From Chrysophaeum taylorii (lineage: Eukaryota; Sar; Pelagophyceae; Pelagomonadales; Pelagomonadaceae): a DNA stretch of 35,020 nucleotides. Position 1 is the first letter of the stretch, and every line of letters starts with the position of its first letter. Location of the stretch: assembly GCA_029834535.1 (NCBI GenBank), contig JAQMWT010000294.1:1-35020 (forward strand), in the 5' to 3' direction. The position numbers and the translations under genes were made by a program. The notes beneath the pieces are model-generated. The model searched no databases. It had not been told where the DNA came from and saw nothing but the letters and a program-made list of their open reading frames with translations. Positions 27,574-35,020 of the stretch are shown here, piece after piece.

Positions 27574-28686
27574 TTATGTGTGTAACTTCGTTCTCGTAGT
27601 CACGAGACGACCAGCGGCGCGCCCGTAGAGGTCCGCGTCGCGCATGGCTACTCTTTCCCCCATCATGGCGGCGTGCTGCGCGCGGCAGGCGGCCCCCCGC
27701 GCGGCGCGCTGGTCCCGCAAGCGCTGCGTAGCGAGGATCGCCGCGCGCAGGACCGGCGCGGGCGGCAGCGGCGCAGCTGTCCCTTTGTAGTCGGCAAAGA
27801 GCTGCGTGACGCCGGCAGCCAGGACGAGCCTGGCGCAGGCCCACGCCTCGAGGGCGGGAACTCCGGCGACGACGAGCGCGTTTGCGAGCGTTGCGTCGTC
27901 GTCGTCGTCGTCGTCGTCATCGACTACGGCAAACTTAAGGGCGCGATACAAGTGCGATCTGGGCATGGCACCACCGCAGCACGCCCGTATTTCGTTTCTG
28001 AGTGCTGCGAAGAGGCGGTCGCGAACGAAAAGTCGCGCCGCGCGACCGCGAAAGAGAGCTGAGACACGCGCTGCCGCGCACTGCCTCGTGAGGGCGAGTC
28101 GCTGCTTCCACTCCAAGCAAACCGCAGTGTGGCGTTCCGCGAGGGCCCCTGCGAACCGCGCACAGCACCACGATGCGGCGAGAAACTTCTTCGCGAACGA
28201 CGCGACGGCGTAGGACTGTCGAGCTCTAGCCGCCGCCGCCGCCGCCGCCGATTCTTGTCGCATGCGCACGAATGCCTGGCAAAAGAGCCGCGAACGAACC
28301 AGAGCCTCGACCGCTCGCCGAGCGGCGAACAGTGCGCGGATGTTCCCTCGAAGTATTTGGAAAGCCGGACGCAGCCTGCGGCAGCGGTAGATGGCGGCGA
28401 GAGGGGCGAGCACGTAGTTCAACGGTAGGCTGCGTAACCCGATGCGCCGCACGCGGGCGACGTCGGGCTGCGTCGCCTTGAAGGTATCAATGACGGGGCT
28501 CTTCGATGACGACGACGACAACAAGACCTCGCGGCGCCGTCGTTTCAACTGGAGCGGCGGTGGCACCGCCGTGACAAGCGGTGGCGTCCTCACGATCTGC
28601 GGTGGCCTACGCCTCCTCGGCTTGCCCTGGGCGCCGTGCAGCGTCGTGTAAATCAGCGGCAGGTCCCCAAAGCTCGACGCCAACAT
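27574..28686 (-). CDS. Arg/Ala-rich protein with degenerate IQ-like motifs
   Basis: ATG 28686 gives 370 residues, ending at TAA 27574-27576. The N-terminal 70 residues are basic and Pro-rich. The middle is a long Ala/Arg helix region with two patterns like the calmodulin-binding IQ motif (Q-x3-R-G-x3-R): FQILRGNIRALFAARRA near 109-125 and SALFRGRAARLFVRDRL near 209-225. A run of nine Asp (256-264, from GAC triplets) separates it from a second helical part. No enzyme or membrane features are seen. An IQ-type scaffold or flagellar/cytoskeletal role is only an inference, and the gene family is not recognised. Its 3' end nearly touches that of the transporter. Confidence 0.6.
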   Translation of the reverse strand: MLASSFGDLPLIYTTLHGAQGKPRRRRPPQIVRTPPLVTAVPPPLQLKRRRREVLLSSSSSKSPVIDTFKATQPDVARVRRIGLRSLPLNYVLAPLAAIYRCRRLRPAFQILRGNIRALFAARRAVEALVRSRLFCQAFVRMRQESAAAAAAARARQSYAVASFAKKFLAASWCCARFAGALAERHTAVCLEWKQRLALTRQCAAARVSALFRGRAARLFVRDRLFAALRNEIRACCGGAMPRSHLYRALKFAVVDDDDDDDDDATLANALVVAGVPALEAWACARLVLAAGVTQLFADYKGTAAPLPPAPVLRAAILATQRLRDQRAARGAACRAQHAAMMGERVAMRDADLYGRAAGRLVTTRTKLHT

Positions 28687-28730
28687 CGCCCTCAATCTTG
28701 TGACGTCTTCTAGACTCCTAACAGACTAGT

Positions 28731-28745
28731 AACGACGTATCCTAC
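28731..28745. repeat. 15-bp target-site duplication, left
   Basis: AACGACGTATCCTAC, repeated exactly at 28813-28827 on the other side of the LINE fragment. Confidence 0.88.
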
Positions 28746-28812
28746 ATACCCCACAAACCCACCCACATCCTTCATGCTCCCCACACACACCCCCTCTTAT
28801 CAGTCGACATTT
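28746..28812 (+). mobile_element. 67-bp LINE 3'-end insertion, copy 2
   Basis: Sequence nearly identical to the last 70 bp of the LINE fragment at 14176-14863. It lies precisely between the two 15-bp duplications. This is the signature of target-primed reverse transcription that stopped very early. It sits in the short space between the IQ-like gene's start and the GT8-like gene's stop. Confidence 0.85.
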
Positions 28813-28827
28813 AACGACGTATCCTAC
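28813..28827. repeat. 15-bp target-site duplication, right
   Basis: Exact copy of 28731-28745, directly after the end GTCGACATTT of the LINE fragment. Confidence 0.88.
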
Positions 28828-28885
28828 TTTATAAAGGCTATTATTTTGTGCTACAAGTTTTAGCAGGAGGACAATGTGATTCTCT

Positions 28886-30223
28886 TCATCGCGCCGTCCT
28901 GCGGCAGGCCTCGCCGAGACGCAGAAAGGCAAGGGTCGAAAAGACAGCCACGAGGGCCGACGCAGCGGCAAAGGGTGCCGCCGACTCGACGAGGTTGGCG
29001 GGCTCGGCGTGGCCTTTGCCGAGGATCCTCTTGATGAGGCCCGGCGCGATTGTCGGGATGAGGAGGCAGAGGAGGACGGCGATGAAGTCGAGTGGAGGCC
29101 GAACTCGGAGGGTCGGGGCGTGGTAGACGCACAGAAAGAGGACCAAAGCGGCGATCGTAGTCGAGTAGAAGACGGACGCGCCAGCAGCGGGGGATCGTTT
29201 GTGGAGAAGCTGGGCGGAGGGTCGGAAGAAGGTGTGGAAGGTGGTGGATCCATCGGCGGCGAAAAAGGCGATGGCGATCGAGGCCGCGAGGGCGACGTGG
29301 CCGACGAGGACGTCGAGGCACGGGGAGTTTAGGCGACGTCGTCTCGGGAGATGGAGAAGGACTGGAACGAGCAGGACCCACGGGAGGACGCAGGCTCTCG
29401 AAAGCGCAAAGTTTTCGGATGCTCTCGTCTCGAGCAATGAGCGTTCGTGGGCCGTATCCAACGAAATAGTCTCGAGGGCCAAATCTCTCGCGCGGCGCCA
29501 GCGGCTCGCGAGCGGGAGAAGCGAGGCGGCCCACCAGTGCCAGGGGCGCGCGGGGCCGAGCGCGAGGTGCGCGAGCCTAGCCCTCCGTCTCGCGAGCCAG
29601 GCGGAGGACGGTGGGTTGGCGTATCTGACGAGTCGCGTGGGGTCGTCGCGGTCGGCGTTCAAGAGGAGCCACAAGCCAAACGCTGAGTACCGCGTAGGCA
29701 ATCGGTGGCACTTCGACGCGTTCGAGCCACCATCGAGAGGATCGAAGAAATCGCACCGACTCAGGTGGTCGAGGGTCGCCGTTTTCCCGGGGGTCACCAC
29801 GATCGGCGCCGGGAAGGGGGCGTCGAGCGAGACATCGTGCGCCGCGCACGTCCCGGGACAAGCGAACAGCTCGTCGACGTTCTCGAGCGCGATCGTGTAC
29901 GTCTCTACGATGACCACCTTGTCGAACCTCAGCTTGGACGCGAGCTCCACGGCACGCTCGAACCGGCTCCCAACACCACGCCCCGAAACAACCACCTCCC
30001 ACCCCGCGAGCTCGAGGTCCAGCAGCGCGCGTCGCCGCACCCCGGGCCCCGTCAGCGCGACCAGAGCCCCGACGGTCCCGGCCGCCCGCAGCGACGCCCC
30101 GGCAGCGAGCGCACCGACGCTCTCGCCGTCGTCCTCCACGAGCACGCCCCACGCGACGCGCTGCGCGATCGCGATGCCGGCCCACGACGCCACCAAAACA
30201 CACCACCAACGAATCATGCTCAT
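28886..30223 (-). CDS. GT8 (glycogenin-like) fold membrane protein lacking the DXD motif
   Basis: A 445-residue frame from ATG 30223 to TGA 28886-28888. A signal peptide or anchor (MSMIRWWCVLVASWAGIAIA) is followed by a GT8-like domain: AWGVLVEDDGESVGALAAG, SLRAAGT, VALTGPGV, then KLRFDKVVIVETYTIALENV and DELFACPG. In active GT8 enzymes the strand after D-K-V-V holds D-x-D, which binds Mn and the nucleotide sugar. Here it reads E107-T108-Y109. The NSGV segment and the end of the domain are also poorly kept. The C-terminal part has about four hydrophobic segments (280-292, 308-322, 355-368, 378-396, possibly also 416-436). It is likely in the secretory pathway. It could be an inactive or divergent transferase. 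It lies 21 bp downstream of MutY on the same strand. Confidence 0.7.
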   Translation of the reverse strand: MSMIRWWCVLVASWAGIAIAQRVAWGVLVEDDGESVGALAAGASLRAAGTVGALVALTGPGVRRRALLDLELAGWEVVVSGRGVGSRFERAVELASKLRFDKVVIVETYTIALENVDELFACPGTCAAHDVSLDAPFPAPIVVTPGKTATLDHLSRCDFFDPLDGGSNASKCHRLPTRYSAFGLWLLLNADRDDPTRLVRYANPPSSAWLARRRARLAHLALGPARPWHWWAASLLPLASRWRRARDLALETISLDTAHERSLLETRASENFALSRACVLPWVLLVPVLLHLPRRRRLNSPCLDVLVGHVALAASIAIAFFAADGSTTFHTFFRPSAQLLHKRSPAAGASVFYSTTIAALVLFLCVYHAPTLRVRPPLDFIAVLLCLLIPTIAPGLIKRILGKGHAEPANLVESAAPFAAASALVAVFSTLAFLRLGEACRRTAR

Positions 30224-30244
30224 AAGAACTCAAAATGTTGTTCC

Positions 30245-31541
30245 CTAACCCTTTCTTTTTTTTTCGGGGGGTGCTGCGAGCGCGAAGGAGCGCGCCTTGC
30301 CGAGAGCCTTGGCGAGAATAGAGGAGGCGCCCTTGGCGGCGAGGCCGGCCTCGTCGCACCACTCGAGCGAGGAGGAGGAGGTGGTTCCACTTGTGGTGGC
30401 GGCAGCGTCGACGACGAGCCAGGCGACGTGGATGTCGTAGCGGCGGTTCGTGATGGAATGGGCGAGAGGTTTGTCGTCGGTGAGGCGCGCGCGACGCAGC
30501 ACCGCGTCGCTGTTGTTGTTGTTGTTGTTGTTAGAGCCCCCACCCCCAACCGACGGGAGAAGGTCCTCGAGTACAGCATCGATCTCGGCGTCGATGTCGT
30601 CTGTCTCGAGAAGCCGCGAGGGAAGCTGCCAGAGGCCTGAAAGGAGAGCATCGTCCTCGGGTCGGCGCAAGATGGCAAAATCGCCGTTGGTCCAGAGGTC
30701 TCGGTCGTCGGCAGCGGTGGCGGCGGCCCGCTGGAGCACGCACACGAGGAGGCGGACGCGCTTAGGCTTGGTGGTTTTACTTTTTTTGAAAGGATAATAT
30801 CTCTCCGGATTATCGGCGCCGTCGCACTCGTCTCGAAGGGGGCACGCGTCGCAAGAGGGGTTCGCTTTCGTGCAGACGGTGGCCCCGAGTTCCATCAAGG
30901 CCTGGTTGGCGTCGCCCGGACGGTCGCAGGCAGCGTTGACGATCTCGCCAGCGAGGCGCCACCACAATTTTTCGTTTGGCTCTTCGACGGCGCGGAGCCG
31001 CGCGAGGACGCGGACGACGTTGCCGTCGACGACGGGTACGCGTTCGTCGAAGCATATCGAAGCGATCGCGGCGGCCGTGTAGGGCCCGACGCCCTTGACC
31101 TGGGTGACAAATTTGATAGACAACAACGAACAAGCCGCCGACCTTGAGCCAGGCATCGCGCGTTTTGGGGGGCGCGTCCATCGCGACGATCTGCTTGGCA
31201 CCCTCGACGAGGAACGCCGCGCGTCGATAGTATCCCAAGCCCGTCCACAGGGCGCGGACCTCGTCGATGGAGGCCTCGGCGAGCGCGTCGACGGTCGGCC
31301 ACTTGGCCAACCACTTCTCGTAGTACGGCACCACCCGGTCGACCTGGGTCTGCTGGAGCATCACCTCCGAGACCCAGACTTGGTAGGCCCACTGGAACCG
31401 GTCGGCGAGCGGGGCCTCGCGGCGCCAGGGCATGGACCGGTGGCCCCGGTCCCACCATCGCAGAAGCGCCTCCCCGCAGTCCTCGAGGTCCTTGGGGGGC
31501 GCGGCGGCACCACAACAGTAACGCGCGCGCTTTGTCTTCAT
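30245..31541 (-). CDS. MUTYH: Adenine DNA glycosylase (MutY/MUTYH), one intron
   Basis: Exon 1 runs 31541-31143 and exon 2 runs 31099-30245, 417 residues in all. It removes A paired with 8-oxoguanine in base excision repair, in the nucleus and/or mitochondria. Visible features are the catalytic Glu in VWVSEVMLQQTQV (E59), the helix-hairpin-helix VKGVGPYTAAAIAS, the catalytic Asp in VPVVDGNVVRVLAR (D158), and the [4Fe-4S] ligands C209-x6-C216-x2-C219-x5-C225. A C-terminal NUDIX-like domain for 8-oxoG recognition follows (FAILRRPEDDALLSGLWQLP, then LAHSITNRRYDIHVAW). All key residues are present, so it should be active. A run of seven Asn lies in the NUDIX-like part. The GTCGGC donor and CACCCAG acceptor restore the frame exactly at K133/V134. 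Confidence 0.93.
31100..31142 (-). other. Intron, 43 bp
   Basis: Donor GTCGGC, acceptor TTTGTCACCCAG, phase 0. Its length is not a multiple of three, and skipping it joins the conserved helix-hairpin-helix to the preceding helix, so splicing is required. Confidence 0.85.
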
Positions 31542-31643
31542 CTGCCGCCGTCGTCCCAAAAACAACAGGTAATAAAAAAGCATCGCGTGTGGCCCAAACG
31601 ACAACGACGACGACGACACGATGGACGCAGAACAACGAAGGAG
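31542..31643. promoter_or_regulatory. Shared promoter interval of MutY and PP2A-B55
   Basis: 102 bp between divergent start codons. It contains AATAAAAAAG in the middle and ACGACGACG runs. It must serve both genes. Confidence 0.5.
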
Positions 31644-32816
31644 ATGTTGACGGCGCTGACGACGACGATGCTGACGACGGTGACCTCGACCGTGACGGTC
31701 GAACACCGGAGGCTGCCGTCGGTGTCGGCCGAGGCCGAAATCACGTGCGTCGAGTTCGACGCCGACGGCGAGACCTGCGCCGTCGGCGACAAGTCGGGGC
31801 GCGTCGTGTTGCTCAAGGGCATGGACAAGGTGACGACCTTCAAGAGCCACGATCCCGAGTTCGACTACCTCAAGTCGCTCGAGATCGAGGAAAAAATCAA
31901 CAAGGTCAAGTTCTGCCTGTCGCCCGCGACGTTGCTCCTGACGACCAACGACAAGACCATCAAGCTCTGGCGCGTCGGGGAAACGGCGACATATTCGGCG
32001 GACCGCCAGAAGCGCAGCGAGCTCGGGACGACCCTCAAGCGCGTCTTCGGCAACGCGCACGCCTACCACGTCAACTCGATCTCGCTCAATTCCGACGGCG
32101 AGACGTTCGCGTCCTCCGACGATCTCCGGGTCAACCTCTGGAACCTCGACATCTCGACGCGCGCCTTCAACATCATTGACCTCAAACCCCCAAACATGGA
32201 GGACCTCGCCGAGGTCATCACCTCGACGACCTTCCACCCCGACCGTTGCTTTCAGCTCATGTACGCGAGCTCCAAGGGGACCGTCAACCTCTTTGACCTC
32301 AGACTCGCCGCACGACCCTCTCCGTGCGTCGTTTTGGGCGGATCCACCTCGGAGAGCTTCTTTTCAGAAATCGTAGTCTCGGTCTCGGACGCGAAATTTG
32401 CCGCCGATCACTGCGTCCTCGCGAGAGACTTCCTCGCTCTTCGATGCTGGGACCTCCGGGCTACCAGAGAGCCCACCTGGACCGTCCCCGTCCACGACCA
32501 TTTGAAACCCCGACTCTCAGATTTGTACGATTCGGACAGAATCTTCGACAAGTTCGAGTGCGCCGCCGCGGGGAACCTCTTCTTCACCGGCTCCTACTCG
32601 AACCACTGCTTCGTCTTCGATTATAAGACCAAGGCCACGCTCTCCAAACCCCACCCCACCACCGTCGACTTCGAAAAACGCGTCCTTCACCTCGCCGCCA
32701 CCGACACCAAACTGGCTTTCGCGACCCACGACACTCTCTACTTCCACGATCTCCCCCGCGCGTCGTCTTCGACACCAATCGACGACGATTCGGCCTGCAC
32801 GGCCTCGCCCTCCTAA
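31644..32816 (+). CDS. PPP2R2: PP2A regulatory subunit B55 (PR55), WD40 propeller
   Basis: A 390-residue frame from ATG 31644 (31668 is an alternative) to TAA 32814-32816. The B55 signature is unmistakable: ITCVEFDADGETCAVGDKSG, EFDYLKSLEIEEKINKV, TNDKTIKLWRV, AHAYHVNSISLNSDGE and SDDLRVNLWNLDI. It continues with FNIIDLKPPNMEDLAEVIT, SSKGTVNLFDLR, SFFSEIV-S-SDAKF, SDRIFDKFEC and FTGSYSNHCFVFD. B55 forms the substrate-selecting arm of the PP2A holoenzyme and controls, among other things, mitotic exit. The protein is about 60 residues shorter than typical B55 because loops between blades are trimmed, notably the one after KLWRV and the one before the last blade. The low-complexity N-terminal Thr stretch is doubtful, so the exact start is uncertain. 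Confidence 0.93.
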   Translation: MLTALTTTMLTTVTSTVTVEHRRLPSVSAEAEITCVEFDADGETCAVGDKSGRVVLLKGMDKVTTFKSHDPEFDYLKSLEIEEKINKVKFCLSPATLLLTTNDKTIKLWRVGETATYSADRQKRSELGTTLKRVFGNAHAYHVNSISLNSDGETFASSDDLRVNLWNLDISTRAFNIIDLKPPNMEDLAEVITSTTFHPDRCFQLMYASSKGTVNLFDLRLAARPSPCVVLGGSTSESFFSEIVVSVSDAKFAADHCVLARDFLALRCWDLRATREPTWTVPVHDHLKPRLSDLYDSDRIFDKFECAAAGNLFFTGSYSNHCFVFDYKTKATLSKPHPTTVDFEKRVLHLAATDTKLAFATHDTLYFHDLPRASSSTPIDDDSACTASPS

Positions 32817-33490
32817 ACCGGTACCTGTCATTCATTCATTCATTCACTCACTCGTTCATTCAATCTGGGAAAAAATACCACCGTCATCGACAACCTCCTC
32901 ACGACATGGCTTGGCCTGGCATGTGGCACGTGGCGTGTGGCATATGGCATGGCACGGCATGGCTCCCCCGGATCCATAATAACCCCCTCTTGTTGTTGTG
33001 TCATCGGCATCATCCTTATGTTTCGCCTCGCTCAACGGCGGCGACGACTCCCCCCTTTTGGATATACCCATGCGGCGGTCAGCCCATGACCCCCTCATTT
33101 TTTTTTGTGCCAAGACCCTTCTCATCCCCCTTCCTTGCGAAAAACACCCCCTATTTCTCGCGTCGCTTCCGCTCTATCGCCTCATGGCGGGCATGACCGC
33201 AAAGGCGTCTTATGCGCATTGCGCGCCGTGCGACCGCCTCTCGCTCCTCTCGGGCCACTTTATGCGTAATGCTACTACCTCTCTCCTCTTGGCGGAGGTA
33301 ACTAAACCTAAACTAGCCAAATAAATAACCTCCTGATTTAAACACCGTAACACACACGAAGCCATTTTTTTTAGCCACAACAGGGACAATACGTGCTAGC
33401 AAAGGGGGTGGACGTCATGCTCTCATGTAGCCTGCTGCTGTCGAGCAAGCGCGGCGGCCAACTTTGGGAAACAGAGGAGGAGGAGGAGCT
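32817..33490. other. Intergenic, no gene supported
   Basis: Holds a CATT-type microsatellite (32829-32862) and several GGCATGGCA-like near-repeats (32905-32965). The plus-strand frames at 32906-33324 have no recognisable domain. Confidence 0.5.
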
Positions 33491-33994
33491 CGGGGGGGGG
33501 GGGGGGTGGGGGGGGGGTGGGGGGGGTGGGGGGGGGGGGGGGGGGGTGGGTGGGGGGGTGGGTTGGGGTGGGTGGGTGTGTGACGGTGGGGGGATTGGGG
33601 TGTGGGTGTTCTGGTCGGGGGGGGGGGGGGTGGGGGTTTGGGGGGTTGGGGGGGGGGGGGGGGTGAACGGGCGCGGGGGGGGGGGGCGTCGCGGCGGCTG
33701 CACCGGCACCGGGGCCGACTGGGGGGGGACGGGGGGCACCTTGGGAGTTAATGTCCCTGGGGGGGGGGGGGGGGGTGGGGTGGTGGTGTGTGTGTGGGGG
33801 GGGGGGGGGTGTGGGGGGGGGTGGGGGGGGGGGGGGGGGGGGGGGGGGTGGTTGTGGGTGGGGTGTGGGGGGTGGGGTGGGGGGGGGGGGTGGGGGGGGG
33901 GGGGGGGGTGGGGGGAGGGGGGGGGGGGGGGGGGGGGGGGGTGGGTGGGTGGGGGGGTGGGTGTGGGTGGTTGGTGTTGGGGGTGTTGAGCGGG
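33491..33994. repeat. G-rich low-complexity tract, about 500 bp
   Basis: Runs of G up to 20 or more, broken mainly by single T on the plus strand. A short ordinary island lies at about 33664-33760. Every minus-strand frame is open only because C-rich sequence lacks stops, so no gene is inferred. It would form many G-quadruplexes and is a likely site of sequencing or assembly error. Confidence 0.9.
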
Positions 33995-35020
33995 GGGGGT
34001 CCATATAGTCCTGATGATGATGATGATGCTGAAAAAGTGATTATATTTGAACGGTGTTGTGGTGAACTTCCGCGCTCCTTAGGGCCTACCTAGATACGAA
34101 CCGTCTAACATATACGGGGCTCTCCCAGGTGGTCGCGTCTTCCGTGTTGTGTCGACGTAGTAGGCTCTTCAATCTGTTCGGCGCTAAACCTTTGCTTTTG
34201 CTCCACAACCGCCAGCCCGGCGTCAAAAGGGGCCTTCACCTACGTAGGCTGTCGGTGGAGGCTGCTGAAGAACGGGCGCGGCGGACGGCGGTGTCGTTTT
34301 CGCGACAAGCTGCCTGCACCGCACGTGGCCTACGCACGACACGAGCGGCACCCTTGGCAGTTAAAATAACTCCCTCCGGGAACCGGGACCTCCGGGAACT
34401 CACTCCGCACCGTGACGCCCTCCGGACAGCCTGATGTAATCGGAACGTATTATTGCGACCCTCGATCATCACCCTCGATCGGGAGCCCGTATGCACGACG
34501 CCGTTCGGCACGCTGGCTGCATACACCATCTCTCGTTCGGGTTCTGCGGGGGGTGGGCGGCGCTAGCACTACGTCGGGGGGGTGCGTGCTTCTCACTACA
34601 CGACTCTGTGAATGGTAACTATGAGATCGCGTCGGGCGGCCGATTCGCGCGATGACCACCGTCCGCCGCCGACTGCAAAACCGCCGCGACGGACGGTCAA
34701 CCCGTACTCGAGACCCCGTTCCCAGTACCCCAACGGCCCAGCCCACGACCCCAACCTGGGTGGCCCCACCCTTGCCGGAAAGCAATGACCACCCCCAAAC
34801 CGTGCCCATGAAAACCGTGACCCATTCGTAACCAACTCAAAAAACTTCATAGTGCGGTGTTCGTCCGTCAAATCGCCCTTCTTACAGTCGGGCTCTGGGT
34901 GTAACAAAACCACCAAACAACAACACACAAACGTCGCCACGGGCGCAGTCACGCACCTCCACGACCCCCATTCGCCTGTCTCCTTGCCGAACGTCTTTCT
35001 TTCTTTCTTTGATTAACAAA
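33995..35020. other. Right-end interval, no gene supported
   Basis: Begins with an ATG/GAT microsatellite (34012-34028). Frames of 97-119 codons exist on both strands (34129-34434 +, 34450-34809 - and 34596-34952 -), but none begins convincingly or has a recognisable motif. It ends with a CTTT run (34997-35010). Confidence 0.5.

Noticed and set aside
31095..31643. N-terminal extension of the B55 frame across the MutY gene
   Set aside because: The extension is antisense to MutY exon 1 and unlike any B55. The first sensible ATG is 31644.
33423..34004. 193-codon Pro/Thr/His-rich frame on the minus strand, resembling a hydroxyproline-rich protein
   Set aside because: The sequence is a C-rich homopolymer-like tract in which every frame lacks stops. 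Nothing apart from openness supports coding.
34450..34952. Overlapping minus-strand frames of about 119 codons near the right end
   Set aside because: They overlap in different frames, lack recognisable domains, and the longer-lying one (34596-34952) starts only at GTG.

Overview
The window comes from a nuclear chromosome of a microbial eukaryote. The reasons are spliceosomal GT-AG introns in two genes, a TATA-binding protein, a PP2A B55 subunit, a nuclear-encoded cytochrome c oxidase subunit with a mitochondrial presequence, and Ty1/copia, LINE-like and Helitron-like elements. Compact GC-rich genes with few and short introns suggest a unicellular alga, perhaps a stramenopile or haptophyte. 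That placement is an inference, and no rRNA or other decisive marker is present.

The left part (1 to about 15.7 kb) is a graveyard of mobile elements. Positions 1-5400 are relatively AT-rich. They carry two diverged, broken copies of one Gag-like gene on the minus strand (1-1382, running off the left edge, and about 3090-4230), with a copia RNase H remnant on the plus strand between them. A 131/127-bp tandem repeat and an orphan coding fragment follow. A structurally complete Ty1/copia-type element lies at 6161-10874, with 96-bp LTRs that differ at only 2 positions and a 5-bp target duplication CAGGT. Its coding region is deeply decayed. At 10895-14917 lie three head-to-tail copies of a block of about 1.05 kb that carries the frameshifted C-terminal end of a PIF1/Helitron-type helicase. 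The third copy is interrupted by a 3' fragment of a LINE.

The right part (15.7 to 32.8 kb) is a gene-dense, GC-rich island. In order it holds: a SAM-domain protein with a duplicated 170-residue module (+); a CCCH zinc finger/double DCD-domain protein (-); a CPBP intramembrane protease (+); a small basic protein (-); a secreted beta-trefoil-like protein with one intron (-); TBP (-); a zinc-less COX5B (+); an SLC10A7-type transporter (+); an IQ-like protein (-); a GT8-like membrane protein without DXD (-); MutY with a 43-bp intron (-); and PP2A B55 (+). Packing is extreme. Stop codons of convergent genes are 8 and 28 bp apart, and the divergent pairs TBP/COX5B and MutY/B55 share 62 and 102 bp.

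The genes form no single pathway. They look like ordinary housekeeping and membrane functions packed tightly. The last 2.2 kb hold no gene I can support and include a 500-bp, almost pure G/T-on-one-strand tract.

The best candidates for something undescribed are the SAM plus GW-module protein, the CCCH plus double-DCD architecture, the cysteine-free COX5B, the GT8 fold without its metal site, and the mobile-element archaeology. I found no convincing new multi-gene system.
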